This document shows, piece by piece, positions 1 to 8,810 of a DNA stretch of 64,000 bases. Within the stretch, counting starts at the first letter, position 1. Every line of letters begins with the position of its first letter. This DNA comes from Psychrobacter immobilis. Lineage in GTDB: Bacteria; Pseudomonadota; Gammaproteobacteria; Pseudomonadales; Moraxellaceae. A program made the position numbers and the translations under genes. The notes under the pieces were generated by a model. The model saw nothing but the letters and a program-made list of their open reading frames with translations. It ran no database searches and had not been told where the DNA came from. The stretch is from assembly GCF_904846235.1 (NCBI RefSeq), contig NZ_CAJGZN010000004.1, forward strand, positions 124,001-188,000. Direction: 5' to 3'.

Positions 1-2648
1 TGTACTTGAGGGCTAACAGGTGAATTGACAGGTAACGAATTGAGTGGATCTGCCGCATTGTATCTCAGAACTCGTATAGGCAAATTAGTATCAAGAGCAA
101 TCGTACAATCCCAAACGCTGGTATCACCTATTTCATTCCAACCAGTGATGGCCTGTACTGACAACTCATCGTTAGTCGATTGCCATATTTTGCCTTGCTC
201 ACAACGTTGAGCACTAATAATAGGCGTATCTTCAGATTGCCTAACTGTTTTATAGGCTTGCTGAAATGTAGACCAACGATCAGAACGCCCTGCTTGCCAA
301 TATTGGCTAATGGTTAAGCGGTCATTTAATTGAGCAACGGTCGTCGGTAGTAATTCAGGATTTTTGGTATTAGCAATATTCTTATCGTCAGGAATTAACG
401 TATCAGTCAGGCCAATACTACTGCTTTGTACGACAATACTCTCTAACTTATCGACAGATAAACTACCCAATTGCTGCTTTAAAGTTTCAGATAATTTGTC
501 TGCTGTTAGGCTGCTTGGCATCGTTCGTGTAGATGCTGGTCTATGATCAGCTAAGAACAACCAATTGGTACTGTTTTCATTGACGGTAGGATATTGCAGC
601 AATGCCACCGTTATATACGAATCACCTGTTGGTAGAATATATAGGGTCGGCATCGTGACAAATGACTGCTGATTGGCATACACCGTCATCATCAGCAACG
701 TTAATGGTGGTAACATCAACCAACGACTGAGTAAACCTCGTGGCAGCAGCCAAGGCAATGCACTTAGCAAAGCCATCGATAGTATCGCGATATTAACTGG
801 TGTATAGAGCCACGCATCCGATAGCGCTGGCAATGACGTGAGCCAACTCATCAAATCGTGTAGATGACCAACTATCGTACTAATAATTACCCAAAGAATA
901 TCAGCAATACTCGGCACCAGAAGGTAACATAGTCCTGCTAATAGATTGAGCGGTACAATCACCCAACCAAATAGCCCGATAGCAAATAAATTGATAAAAA
1001 GTCCCCATAACGACGCCTTACCAAATAAAAGCAACGTAACGGGTAATAAAGTAAGAAACAGCCAAAACTGTAGTTTAAATACACGCTTGATCGTTTGCCA
1101 AACACGGTTAGATAGCGCGCTATTGATATAAGTACGCGGCTTATCATCGTATAAATTCGTTACAGCAGTAGTCTGATGCTGATACGACTTATCGTCATAC
1201 TTGAGTAATAACGCCACTGCGATAAAAGACAGCCAATACCCCGCCTGCCATAATACGTAAGGGTCACGCCAAGCCATCAATATAGCCAATGCCAATAGCA
1301 CGCGCATCGTACTGATAGGAAGCAATATCAATCTGACGAATCCAATCGCTAATAACATCCAAGCCGTACGAGCAGCAGGCACGTCAAAACCAGTAAATAG
1401 CGCATAAATAAAAGCGGCACCAATCATTACCCACCAGCGCACTTGCCAACGCGGAATACGACGATAAATCGCTGAATAATTACGATCAAACAGCAGTACA
1501 ACTATGCCTGCCAATACAATAGCTAAAAACAGTACGTGCGTGCCTGAAATAGCGAGCAGATGTGAGATACCTGCCAGTTGATATAAGTCCTTAGTATCAC
1601 GATTAATCAAGCTACGATCACCCGTGAGCAGACTTAATGTCACGGCTTTTGCTTGTTGCTCTGCTGTCGTTTGTGCTGACCAGTCTTGATAGAAATGCTG
1701 TCGTAATCGCCAACGCCCCTGATCGATACGAGTACGAAAGCGCTGAAGATATGAATCAGAGTCTAGCGACTGCTTCGAATATTTTTTATCGCTGATTTCA
1801 TTGCTAATTTCGCTACTATTTACCAATGTAGGGCTAACGGCCAAAATATTTGCAACGCCATCAATATGCCGACCTCGTAACCAGCGATAACTGTCAAAGC
1901 CAGTAGGGTTATTGACTGCTTGCTCAGAAGTAGCTAACGGCGCCAGTGCTAGGCTCATGAATATCTCATCACCGGGCTGCAAATCGTTTAAGGCTGCAAA
2001 CTGGCTCTTATTCGCAGACTTTCTTGGATAGGCGTTAAGTAAGATTCGGTGTTCGCTGACTCTGATATTAACTTCATTGGGATTAACATCGTAATTGGTG
2101 CTTAGGCTATTTTTATTTGCATCTAAGTAGTCGGATGTTTTAGTTGCTAACTCTTGGGGCGTCAGCTCAACGGTCAATGGAGCGATGTTCGTTATCACCG
2201 CTGCTTGGCGATAACCGCTGTCTGTAGTGGCATCATAAACACTGTCGCTCAACCCTTCGATACGCACGAGTGCTTGTACTCGTATCGGTGCAGTTATTTC
2301 AGTGGTTTCTGCTTGTTGATGAGTAACCAAAGCTTGCAGTGCGCTACCTATCACTAACGCAGTCGCTAACAAAGCTAAGACTAAGTATCTAATAATTCGG
2401 AAAGGAAGTTTAGTATGGCGAGATGTGTTGTTAGATGTACTGTTATCAGCGCTGTGGCTGTCTATCGAGGGTATGTTGAGTTGAGCAGAAGCCAACAGAA
2501 ACGTAGCAAATACAATCAGCGCCAACGACAGATTGGATGGATCAATCATATCTAGCAAGGATAAGTCAGTTGGCATTATCACATTATCTGCGACTGCCAA
2601 TACGCCCATCATAACTATAATTATTAGGCTACCAATCAACCAGTACAC
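1..2648 (-). CDS. comEC: ComEC/Rec2-family DNA internalization protein, C-terminus beyond the left edge
   Basis: Inner-membrane channel that carries single-stranded DNA into the cytoplasm during natural transformation. The frame is open from 2648 to position 1, giving about 882 residues without the end. The first residues are hydrophobic, and the family core motif GISHLLAISGTHV is encoded near 1536-1577, followed by more membrane helices. The chosen start is GTG at 2648 because CTCCTT at 2654-2659 (AAGGAG on the coding strand) sits 5 bases upstream and an in-frame stop lies at 2670-2672. The last 220 or so residues correspond to the metallo-beta-lactamase-like domain of ComEC, but the HxHxDH metal site is not visible; around the expected place the protein reads VVQSSSIGLTD. 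A ComEC identity is secure from the core motif and overall layout; the state of the C-terminal domain is discussed as a finding. Confidence 0.88.
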   Translation of the reverse strand, partial: MYWLIGSLIIIVMMGVLAVADNVIMPTDLSLLDMIDPSNLSLALIVFATFLLASAQLNIPSIDSHSADNSTSNNTSRHTKLPFRIIRYLVLALLATALVIGSALQALVTHQQAETTEITAPIRVQALVRIEGLSDSVYDATTDSGYRQAAVITNIAPLTVELTPQELATKTSDYLDANKNSLSTNYDVNPNEVNIRVSEHRILLNAYPRKSANKSQFAALNDLQPGDEIFMSLALAPLATSEQAVNNPTGFDSYRWLRGRHIDGVANILAVSPTLVNSSEISNEISDKKYSKQSLDSDSYLQRFRTRIDQGRWRLRQHFYQDWSAQTTAEQQAKAVTLSLLTGDRSLINRDTKDLYQLAGISHLLAISGTHVLFLAIVLAGIVVLLFDRNYSAIYRRIPRWQVRWWVMIGAAFIYALFTGFDVPAARTAWMLLAIGFVRLILLPISTMRVLLALAILMAWRDPYVLWQAGYWLSFIAVALLLKYDDKSYQHQTTAVTNLYDDKPRTYINSALSNRVWQTIKRVFKLQFWLFLTLLPVTLLLFGKASLWGLFINLFAIGLFGWVIVPLNLLAGLCYLLVPSIADILWVIISTIVGHLHDLMSWLTSLPALSDAWLYTPVNIAILSMALLSALPWLLPRGLLSRWLMLPPLTLLMMTVYANQQSFVTMPTLYILPTGDSYITVALLQYPTVNENSTNWLFLADHRPASTRTMPSSLTADKLSETLKQQLGSLSVDKLESIVVQSSSIGLTDTLIPDDKNIANTKNPELLPTTVAQLNDRLTISQYWQAGRSDRWSTFQQAYKTVRQSEDTPIISAQRCEQGKIWQSTNDELSVQAITGWNEIGDTSVWDCTIALDTNLPIRVLRYNAADPLNSLPVNSPVSPQV

Positions 2649-2875
2649 CAGCACTCCTTGCTTGATGACTTAAATATTATTCGGCCAAATATGGTTACTT
2701 ACTATAGCAAATGACACGCGATGCAATAGCATTTATATTTATATTACCCTATACTGAGGCAACGTATTAGGTGGTAACTATCTGACACCACCATTCTGTG
2801 TGTTCTAACCTTTATCCTACTCACCATATATTACTTTATACCAGCTTCTCAATACCATTGAGTAGACTGTAGTTA

Positions 2876-3469
2876 ATGATTAAAGGCGATCCTGTGCCCC
2901 AAAAACGTCTAAAAGACCTACTTCCTACACCAGAGAAAATCTTAGAAAGTCGCACTTTAAAGCTGTTTGCACCGCACTTGGCTGATCCAAGGTTATGGCA
3001 TTTCAATCGACACAGCCTAAATAAGGCCGTCTATATCGGTGTACTAAGTGCATTTTTTCCGCTGCCAGGACAGATGTTACTGGCACTTATTGGCTCGCTT
3101 ATTTTTCGTGCCAATGTCCCTATGGCGCTTGGTTTGACATGGATTACCAACCCAGTCACTAGCTTGCCCATCTTTTATGCTGGATACTATATCGGCGCAA
3201 AAATCATTGATGCACCTGTGATTAGCTTGCGATTCATCGGTAGAATGATTGCTGATTTTAGCTTATGGGCATTATCAAATGGTGCCAATCCGTTCATTAC
3301 TTATCGCGGTACAGTATCACTTGCTGCATTTTGTATCGGATTAACGATTTTGGCCGTAGTCACCAGTCTTATTTGCGGTTTGGCATTTAAGGCCATTTGG
3401 CGTTATAAGACCGTAGCGAGCTGGCAGAAACGTCAGCAAAAACCTTCTGACGAATCTGACAAGTTATAA
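2876..3469 (+). CDS. DUF2062 domain-containing membrane protein
   Basis: Protein of 197 residues of unknown function. The N-terminal 45 residues are polar and basic, then comes the DUF2062 pattern: Asn-Arg-His-Ser, a helix containing FFPLPGQMLLA, and TWITNPVTSLPIFYAGYYIG, which is the typical family signature. Two or three hydrophobic segments (roughly 50-75, 85-110 and 145-170) predict an inner-membrane protein. It is divergent from comEC and convergent with the small gene at 3533. DUF2062 genes are often found near comEC and lol genes in gammaproteobacteria, as here. The ATG at 2876 is chosen as the only reasonable start; no strong ribosome binding site is visible. The family call is good, the role is unknown. 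Confidence 0.8.
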   Translation: MIKGDPVPQKRLKDLLPTPEKILESRTLKLFAPHLADPRLWHFNRHSLNKAVYIGVLSAFFPLPGQMLLALIGSLIFRANVPMALGLTWITNPVTSLPIFYAGYYIGAKIIDAPVISLRFIGRMIADFSLWALSNGANPFITYRGTVSLAAFCIGLTILAVVTSLICGLAFKAIWRYKTVASWQKRQQKPSDESDKL

Positions 3470-3532
3470 GGCAATTTATCTTTGTTATCTGGCTATAACG
3501 CTTACGCCCTAGCTAAACTAAGCTAGAAAAGC

Positions 3533-3838
3533 TTATTCTTCTTTACTGTTCTCTATAGCATTCAAAACTTTGTCAGTGAAATTGCTATCCATCGGTACGA
3601 TCTCAATGACTTCATCATTTTTGCAAAGCGTATAACGCTTACCTGTCGCGCTGTCTTGGACTTTTAGGTCATAATCAACCCCAGCCAAAGTGATGGCATC
3701 AAACACAGGAGTCAGTAGCTCGGTTTGCGCCTGTCTATCGAGCGTTTCAAACAAAGTTGGATCGATGTAAGGCTTTAACGGCTCATCACCTTCTTCTGCA
3801 CTGCCAAAAGCCGCAATTGGATTATCATCTTCACGCAT
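3533..3838 (-). CDS. Small acidic conserved hypothetical protein
   Basis: A cytoplasmic-looking protein of about 101 residues, rich in Asp and Glu, without membrane segments or a signal peptide. I do not recognise a domain. The middle contains VKDQ-like hydrophilic and LKVQDSATGKRYTLC segments that look like a small beta-sheet fold, and the C-terminus is helical and charged. Two ATGs compete: 3847 lies directly against AAGG, while 3838 has AAGGA at an 8-base distance, so 3838 is preferred. It stands alone between the DUF2062 gene (convergent) and lolD. Codon use resembles that of its neighbours, which supports it being real. Confidence 0.6.
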   Translation of the reverse strand: MREDDNPIAAFGSAEEGDEPLKPYIDPTLFETLDRQAQTELLTPVFDAITLAGVDYDLKVQDSATGKRYTLCKNDEVIEIVPMDSNFTDKVLNAIENSKEE

Positions 3839-4015
3839 TTTACGCATCCTTATAAAATAGATAAGGCGGCTGGCTCACAACCGCTTAATCGCTAGTTTCT
3901 ATGATATATTTTTTTAATAATACAACAATAACTCTTTAATATGACATCCATCAAATCCATAACAAACGCCAATAGATGCGTTTCAGTCAGTTTTTCGACC
4001 TAATACACAAAACTA

Positions 4016-4696
4016 TTAATACTGTTCCCAATGCCCATTGCGTAGCAACAACTGACGGTCAGCAAGCGCCGCTAAATTGCGATCATGCGTCACCATAAGT
4101 AGCGCCGTTTGCATGGTGCTTTGTAGCTCTGACAACAGACCAAAAACGCTCTGCGCATTATCATAGTCCAAGTTACCTGTTGGCTCGTCCGCCAAAATAA
4201 GCGATGGCTTGGTCACTAGCGCGCGTGCAATCGCTACACGTTGACGCTCGCCACCTGATAGTTCACCTGGTCTATGCATCAGACGATGCTCAAGACCGAC
4301 ATTTTCTAGAATCTCAACTGCCTGCTTACGAGCATCAGTCGTTGATACTTCTGGACGCATGAGCAACGGCATGGCTACGTTTTCGATTGCTGTAAATTCT
4401 GCCAACAGATGGTGAAACTGGTAAATAAAGCCCAAATGCTTGTTACGCATTGCACCGCGCTCAGTTTCATTCATGCTATTTAATAACTGACCATGCAACC
4501 AAACCTCACCACTGGTTGGCGTATCTAGACCGCCAAGCAAATGTAGCAACGTACTTTTACCTGAACCACTGGTTCCAACGATAGCGATGCGCTCACCCGC
4601 ATGAACAGTCAGATCAAGACCAGTCAATACTTGTGTACTGACCGCGCCTTCATCATATATCTTATTGATATTGGTCGCCTCTAAAATGGCAGACAT
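4016..4696 (-). CDS. lolD: Lipoprotein-releasing system ATP-binding protein LolD
   Basis: ATPase of the ABC machine that extracts outer-membrane lipoproteins from the inner membrane and hands them to LolA. All ABC elements are visible in the 226 residues: Walker [10 protein letters not shown] at 41-49, Q-loop YQF at 92-94, signature LSGGE at 146-150, Walker B LILADE at 166-171 followed by the PTGNLD typical of the MacB/LolD group, and the switch His in VTHDRN. The ATG at 4696 has AAGGAAG upstream. It lies 57 bases downstream of the permease gene on the same strand, so the two form a transport operon. Confidence 0.93.
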   Translation of the reverse strand: MSAILEATNINKIYDEGAVSTQVLTGLDLTVHAGERIAIVGTSGSGKSTLLHLLGGLDTPTSGEVWLHGQLLNSMNETERGAMRNKHLGFIYQFHHLLAEFTAIENVAMPLLMRPEVSTTDARKQAVEILENVGLEHRLMHRPGELSGGERQRVAIARALVTKPSLILADEPTGNLDYDNAQSVFGLLSELQSTMQTALLMVTHDRNLAALADRQLLLRNGHWEQY

Positions 4697-4753
4697 AGCG
4701 CTTCCTTTATTTTATTTATTTCGGTATTTATTTCGATGTTTAGGCGTTTGCGA

Positions 4754-5989
4754 TTACTCATAGCGTAGCGTTTGAGCAGGCTGAATCTTAGCCGCTCGGC
4801 GCGCTGGATAAATCGTAGCCAAAAAGCTCAGTACAAACGATGCACCTGTGATTAATACCACATCTAACAAACGCAACTGCGATGGCAAGTAATTGACAAA
4901 ATACGCATCAAACAGGTTCAGACCAAAGGCTTGGTTAATAAAGCCTAAAATATCGCTGACCGTAAGCGCAAATATCACACCCAGTATCGTACCAGCGATA
5001 GTACCGATCACCCCGATGACCACACCTTGTACCATAAAGACTTGCGTAATCAAGCGAGGAGACGCACCAAAGGTTTTTAAGATTGCGATATCTGCTTTTT
5101 TATCGGTCACTAGCATGACCAGACTTGAGACAATGTTAAAAGCAGCAACTAAGATAATCAAAAATAGCAATAGGCCGACCATGGCTTTTTCCATTTGAAT
5201 TGCTCCAAACAGATTGCCATGCGTCTGTGTCCAGTCATTTGGATACAGCTTTTCAGGTGCTATCGCAGCCGCTTTTTCCGCAGCTATAGGCGCAGTAAAG
5301 ATATCGTTAAGCTTCATGCGTACGCCCTGCGCGCCTTCTGGCAGACGCAGTAACTTTGCCGCATCTCCCATCGGGATAAACGCCATGAGACTATCTACTT
5401 CTGGGCTGATCGTAAAGATGCCTGTCAGAGTAAACCGCTTAAATCGCGGTATCACACCTGCTGGTGATGGTGACGCTTCTGGCAATACCAGCGTCACTTT
5501 ATCCCCTATTTGCAGACCCAAAGACTGCACCATCTCCTCGCCCAACACGATACTGAAATCGCCACTTTTCAGGGTGTCAATACTACCTTCAATCATATGC
5601 TCATTGATGATAGAGACGTTTTTTTCGTATTCAGGCTCGACACCTGTCACCATGATACCTGCGACCTGACCATTTGATGTCAGCATCCCTTGCAGTTGAA
5701 TGAATGGTGCCACAGCTGCCACTTCTGGGTCTTCTTTAATCTGATCAGCGAGCTGTTCCCAGTCGCCAATAATTTCTGATGAGACCACAGTAGCCTGCGG
5801 TACCATTCCCAAAATGCGGGTTTTCAGTTCACGGTCAAAGCCGTTCATCACTGATAGCACCGTAATCAATACGGCAACCCCAAGCGTCAGACCAATCATC
5901 GAGATGAGTGATATAAAGGAGATAAAGCCATTACTACGTTCTGCTCGGGTATATCGTAAGCCGATAAATAACGCTAAAGGACGAAACAT
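4754..5989 (-). CDS. lolC: LolC/LolE-family lipoprotein-releasing permease
   Basis: Transmembrane subunit of the lipoprotein-releasing ABC system. The protein (about 411 residues) has the family plan: an N-terminal helix after FRPLALFIGLRYTRAERSNGFISF, a large periplasmic domain (about 45-265), then three C-terminal helices, ending with the FtsX-like region and PARRAAKIQPAQTLRYE. ATG 5989 is preferred to the in-frame TTG at 5995. LolD follows directly. Enterobacteria use two different permeases, LolC and LolE; only one permease gene is present here. Some gammaproteobacteria have a single hybrid permease called LolF, and this could be that protein. The system assignment is firm, the C/E/F letter is not. 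Confidence 0.88.
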   Translation of the reverse strand: MFRPLALFIGLRYTRAERSNGFISFISLISMIGLTLGVAVLITVLSVMNGFDRELKTRILGMVPQATVVSSEIIGDWEQLADQIKEDPEVAAVAPFIQLQGMLTSNGQVAGIMVTGVEPEYEKNVSIINEHMIEGSIDTLKSGDFSIVLGEEMVQSLGLQIGDKVTLVLPEASPSPAGVIPRFKRFTLTGIFTISPEVDSLMAFIPMGDAAKLLRLPEGAQGVRMKLNDIFTAPIAAEKAAAIAPEKLYPNDWTQTHGNLFGAIQMEKAMVGLLLFLIILVAAFNIVSSLVMLVTDKKADIAILKTFGASPRLITQVFMVQGVVIGVIGTIAGTILGVIFALTVSDILGFINQAFGLNLFDAYFVNYLPSQLRLLDVVLITGASFVLSFLATIYPARRAAKIQPAQTLRYE

Positions 5990-6433
5990 ATTCAAACTCT
6001 TTATCTTATCTACGTGCGACTTTATATAGGTTGCATAACGAGCAGTAGTAAATGCATCATACAGTTGCTACTACTCACATATAAATCAAACACAAAAACA
6101 GGGTGTCAGACGAGCCAATAACAGCTGTCAAAAGGGAGCTAGTTTGACACAAACTAGCTGATATGTGCCAGTCATTAGCAACAACTGAGAGTATTTTTTA
6201 CCAAAAAACTGGGTTTTGTTATTATTTTTTATAGGGGGCTTGCTATTAGCTGTACCAATACCTATATATTATATGCTAAAGACAATTGTCATTAACCCCT
6301 CATTGAGGTTTACTCGCTATTTACTGATAATATCGCTGACCATCATAAACCAATCATTTAAAATGTTCGATGGTACACAAGCAAACACAGTATTAGATAC
6401 AAACCTCACGCTGACTTAATTTTGAGTATTTTC
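5990..6433. other. Intergenic region between the lolC-type gene and an unrecognised gene
   Basis: A 444-base divergent intergenic stretch. It should hold the promoters for both neighbours, but I see no convincing -35/-10 pair. It contains a perfect palindrome at 6137-6159. A 67-codon TTG-started frame at 6216-6419 has no ribosome binding site and is not taken as a gene. Confidence 0.5.
6137..6159. repeat. Perfect 10-bp inverted repeat
   Basis: AGCTAGTTTG and its exact reverse complement CAAACTAGCT are separated by ACA. There is no T-run after it, so it does not look like an intrinsic terminator. It sits about 148 bases upstream of the lolC-type start and 275 bases upstream of the gene at 6434, a place where an operator would be possible. 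Confidence 0.7.
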
Positions 6434-7408
6434 ATGACCATAAATTATCAATACAAAAACATTCAATCTCCTACCAAGATCACGTTGACCGATGAGCAGT
6501 CTGCAGGTCACGCCGATCACTGGCGTATTCTGACCGATGATATGAGTCATGATGTGCCTGAATGGCTACAAAAAATGATCGAAGTCGCTGCTATGCCTAA
6601 AGGCCTGAACAACAACGTTAGTGCAAAAGACAGCTGCCTGCTTCTATCAGAAGATCAGCCATGCCATATTAATCAAGTGCTCGCGATGAAGGATGGTAAG
6701 CCAGAATGCTTTATCAATGCTTATCCTTGTGTCGATAGTCCTTATGGATTGAACTGTAAAATTGAGCGTGTCATCGCCAATGACAACTCGCACGATGCAG
6801 TGTTGCGCTTACGTACTGCTGATGGCAGCATTATTTATGCATTTGATCAACTCTATACGACCAACCGTCATCTTTATCAACGCGACACCTCTTACTATGT
6901 GAACTTTAGTGCTTGGGCGCACGAAATTAAGCTAAGCGAGCAAAACGAAGTCATCATGGTCGAAGATCAAGAGTCTATCCGTTATCATCGTGCCTTTAAC
7001 GATATCGTGGCAGCAAATGACGGAAAAATCCCTGATGACCTACAAGAGCAAATCAGTGAATGGAAGCCTGAAACCAAAGAACAAATGGCACCCGTCGAGA
7101 TTAACTTGGGTCATATGTGCGCTTACTTGTTCGGTGATACGCTAGGACAAGAAGACGAAGCTTGGTGTCAGGGTCAAGTACTTGGCAAGCAAGAAACCGT
7201 CTTCAATGGTAAATCTATCATATTGTTTGATGTGGTGACGCTACGTGAGCAGGATGCAGATCCTTTTGTAGTGCGTATTGGTGCGCTCAACACTGCTGAG
7301 ACTAATAGCATCAAAGTACATGACTACGTCCAAGCAAACGTATGGCTACAAGCAGCGATATACAAAGAAAACCAATCAAATGCGACGCAGCAATCAAAAG
7401 CTAGCTAA
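6434..7408 (+). CDS. Hypothetical protein, no family recognised
   Basis: A 324-residue soluble protein without signal peptide or membrane helices. I do not recognise a domain. It has several Cys in the first half (in DSCLLLSEDQPCHI, ECFINAYPCVDSPYGLNC), which looks like a possible metal or disulfide cluster, and a beta-rich C-terminal part that ends in VRIGALNTAETNSIKVHDYVQ-type strands reminiscent of an OB-like fold, though this is only an impression. ATG 6434 is chosen over the in-frame TTG at 6422. It is a single gene followed by a good terminator at 7466-7498. Codon use matches neighbouring genes. Confidence 0.7.
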   Translation: MTINYQYKNIQSPTKITLTDEQSAGHADHWRILTDDMSHDVPEWLQKMIEVAAMPKGLNNNVSAKDSCLLLSEDQPCHINQVLAMKDGKPECFINAYPCVDSPYGLNCKIERVIANDNSHDAVLRLRTADGSIIYAFDQLYTTNRHLYQRDTSYYVNFSAWAHEIKLSEQNEVIMVEDQESIRYHRAFNDIVAANDGKIPDDLQEQISEWKPETKEQMAPVEINLGHMCAYLFGDTLGQEDEAWCQGQVLGKQETVFNGKSIILFDVVTLREQDADPFVVRIGALNTAETNSIKVHDYVQANVWLQAAIYKENQSNATQQSKAS

Positions 7409-7465
7409 CCTGTTTGAAAGACTTTTTACAGCTTTTTATGCTATTACTTATGTAATTACCCAACG

Positions 7466-7498
7466 AAAAAGCCCCTAATGTGAATTAGGGGCTTTTTT
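7466..7498 (+). terminator. Intrinsic terminator
   Basis: AAAAGCCCCTAA pairs with TTAGGGGCTTTT around a 6-base loop, followed by a T-run. It ends the gene at 6434-7408 and may act in both directions, since the SCP2 gene on the other strand ends at 7555. Confidence 0.85.
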
Positions 7499-7554
7499 AT
7501 GTCTTACTGACTTACAACGCAAAAACGTAACGTAAGATTCGTATCAATATACAA

Positions 7555-7944
7555 TTAAGCCATCGTCGTCATTGATTTGATGCGAGTGTATAGCTCTTTT
7601 TGCTCTGCGCTTGGACGTGCAGTCTGTACTGCCATCAACTGAGACATATCACCTTCGACACGGATTTTGCCACTCATAAACGCACCCATGATTTGATTGG
7701 TATCAAAATCAGTGATGATAGACTGTAGAATATCGCGATCTAGTAGCAGTGTCGTTGTTGCATTATCGTTTAAGCCGCGATGCAGCAAACCATTTGCAAA
7801 ATTGGCTTCGATAGTTTTATCAGCTTCAGCCACTTTTAGGTTGACGACCATATTGGCAAGTACTGGCGGTAAATTTAACTCACCTGCTTCGTTGCCCATT
7901 TTTTCTACTTGCTCAAACCATTCATCTGTCAAAAAAACTGCCAT
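7555..7944 (-). CDS. SCP2 sterol-binding domain-containing protein
   Basis: A 129-residue single-domain protein of the sterol carrier protein 2 fold, which forms a hydrophobic tunnel that binds lipids or acyl-CoAs. Visible family features are the beta strands around NMVVNLKVAEADKTIEANF, then TTTLLLDRDILQSIITDFD and the ending GKIRVEGDMSQLMAVQ, which matches the conserved 'G-K-hydrophobic-x-G-D' strand-turn of the family. No signal peptide. It is monocistronic with its own ATG at 7944. The natural ligand in bacteria is not known; a role in lipid or hydrocarbon handling is an inference. Confidence 0.8.
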   Translation of the reverse strand: MAVFLTDEWFEQVEKMGNEAGELNLPPVLANMVVNLKVAEADKTIEANFANGLLHRGLNDNATTTLLLDRDILQSIITDFDTNQIMGAFMSGKIRVEGDMSQLMAVQTARPSAEQKELYTRIKSMTTMA

Positions 7945-8810
7945 ATTATATTATCCTTAATTGATATTCTGTCAGACCAATACCATTTGAGGCGCTGTTG
8001 GCCTAACTATTAGAATTATTAAAATGATTGCTATCAATAGACCTATGCAATACATAGCCATTAATGACGTTCAGCCTCATTATAAAGGGCGACTTGATAA
8101 GAAGTAAAACCTATTTATCGGCTCAGCAATGTTATTGTTACAAAACTTCTTTGCAAGCCTACGCTTATGTCTAGCGACTTCTTTCCCTATCCAATCAAAA
8201 TGAGCATCTAGAATAGTGACAAAATTGTGTATAAAATAGAGGAGTAGCACAGCAATAATAAGTTGCTCGCTAACATTTATACCAAAGAGTTTGTATTTTG
8301 GCGCATAGTTCTGATGATATTTAATTAGGATTGCGTTACAATACCCTTAAACAGAGTCGGGAGTTTTAACCAAACATTACATAATCGTGTTTTTTGTCAG
8401 CCGCCGCTAGCATACATCTATGGTCAATGCGTTTTAATAGCCCTATAGATATGGGTATCTATCTTCATTAGTACAGATTTTTTCGTAATAATTAAGATAC
8501 ATATTTAGCCTTATGAGATGTTTGATGCTCAAAACGGCGCGTCTTCTTATTTACCTTGATGATCTATTAACAATCCTACTATCGATTGACCTTAAGTAAG
8601 ATGTACGAAATGCCTATTTCTATTTATTAGTATTAACTAATAGACAGTAAGGGCCTAAATCGATAGTTAATGACGTCATTACACTAAATAAGCCAAAAAA
8701 CAACATGTGTTGGCGCTAGTATAAATACAAATTTGAGAGTGTTTATAGTGCAGACAACATAGATTGTTGGTTAATTCTGTTGATAATTCGGGCTGTAAAG
8801 GAATCATCCA
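7945..8810. other. Long intergenic region upstream of ccoN
   Basis: 866 bases without a coding frame of interest. It should hold the promoter of the cbb3 oxidase operon. I searched by eye for the FNR/Anr palindrome TTGAT-N4-ATCAA and found only half sites (for example TTGATGATC near 8560), none convincing. No RNA gene, riboswitch or repeat is evident. The final 15 bases before ccoN contain AAGGA. Confidence 0.5.

Noticed and set aside
6216..6419. 67-residue hydrophobic frame with a TTG start
   Set aside because: No ribosome binding site, AT-driven hydrophobicity and no family resemblance; it lies in a promoter-containing intergenic region.
8480..8810. FNR/Anr box upstream of ccoN
   Set aside because: Only half matches to TTGAT-N4-ATCAA were found, so no site is listed although oxygen control of this operon is usual.
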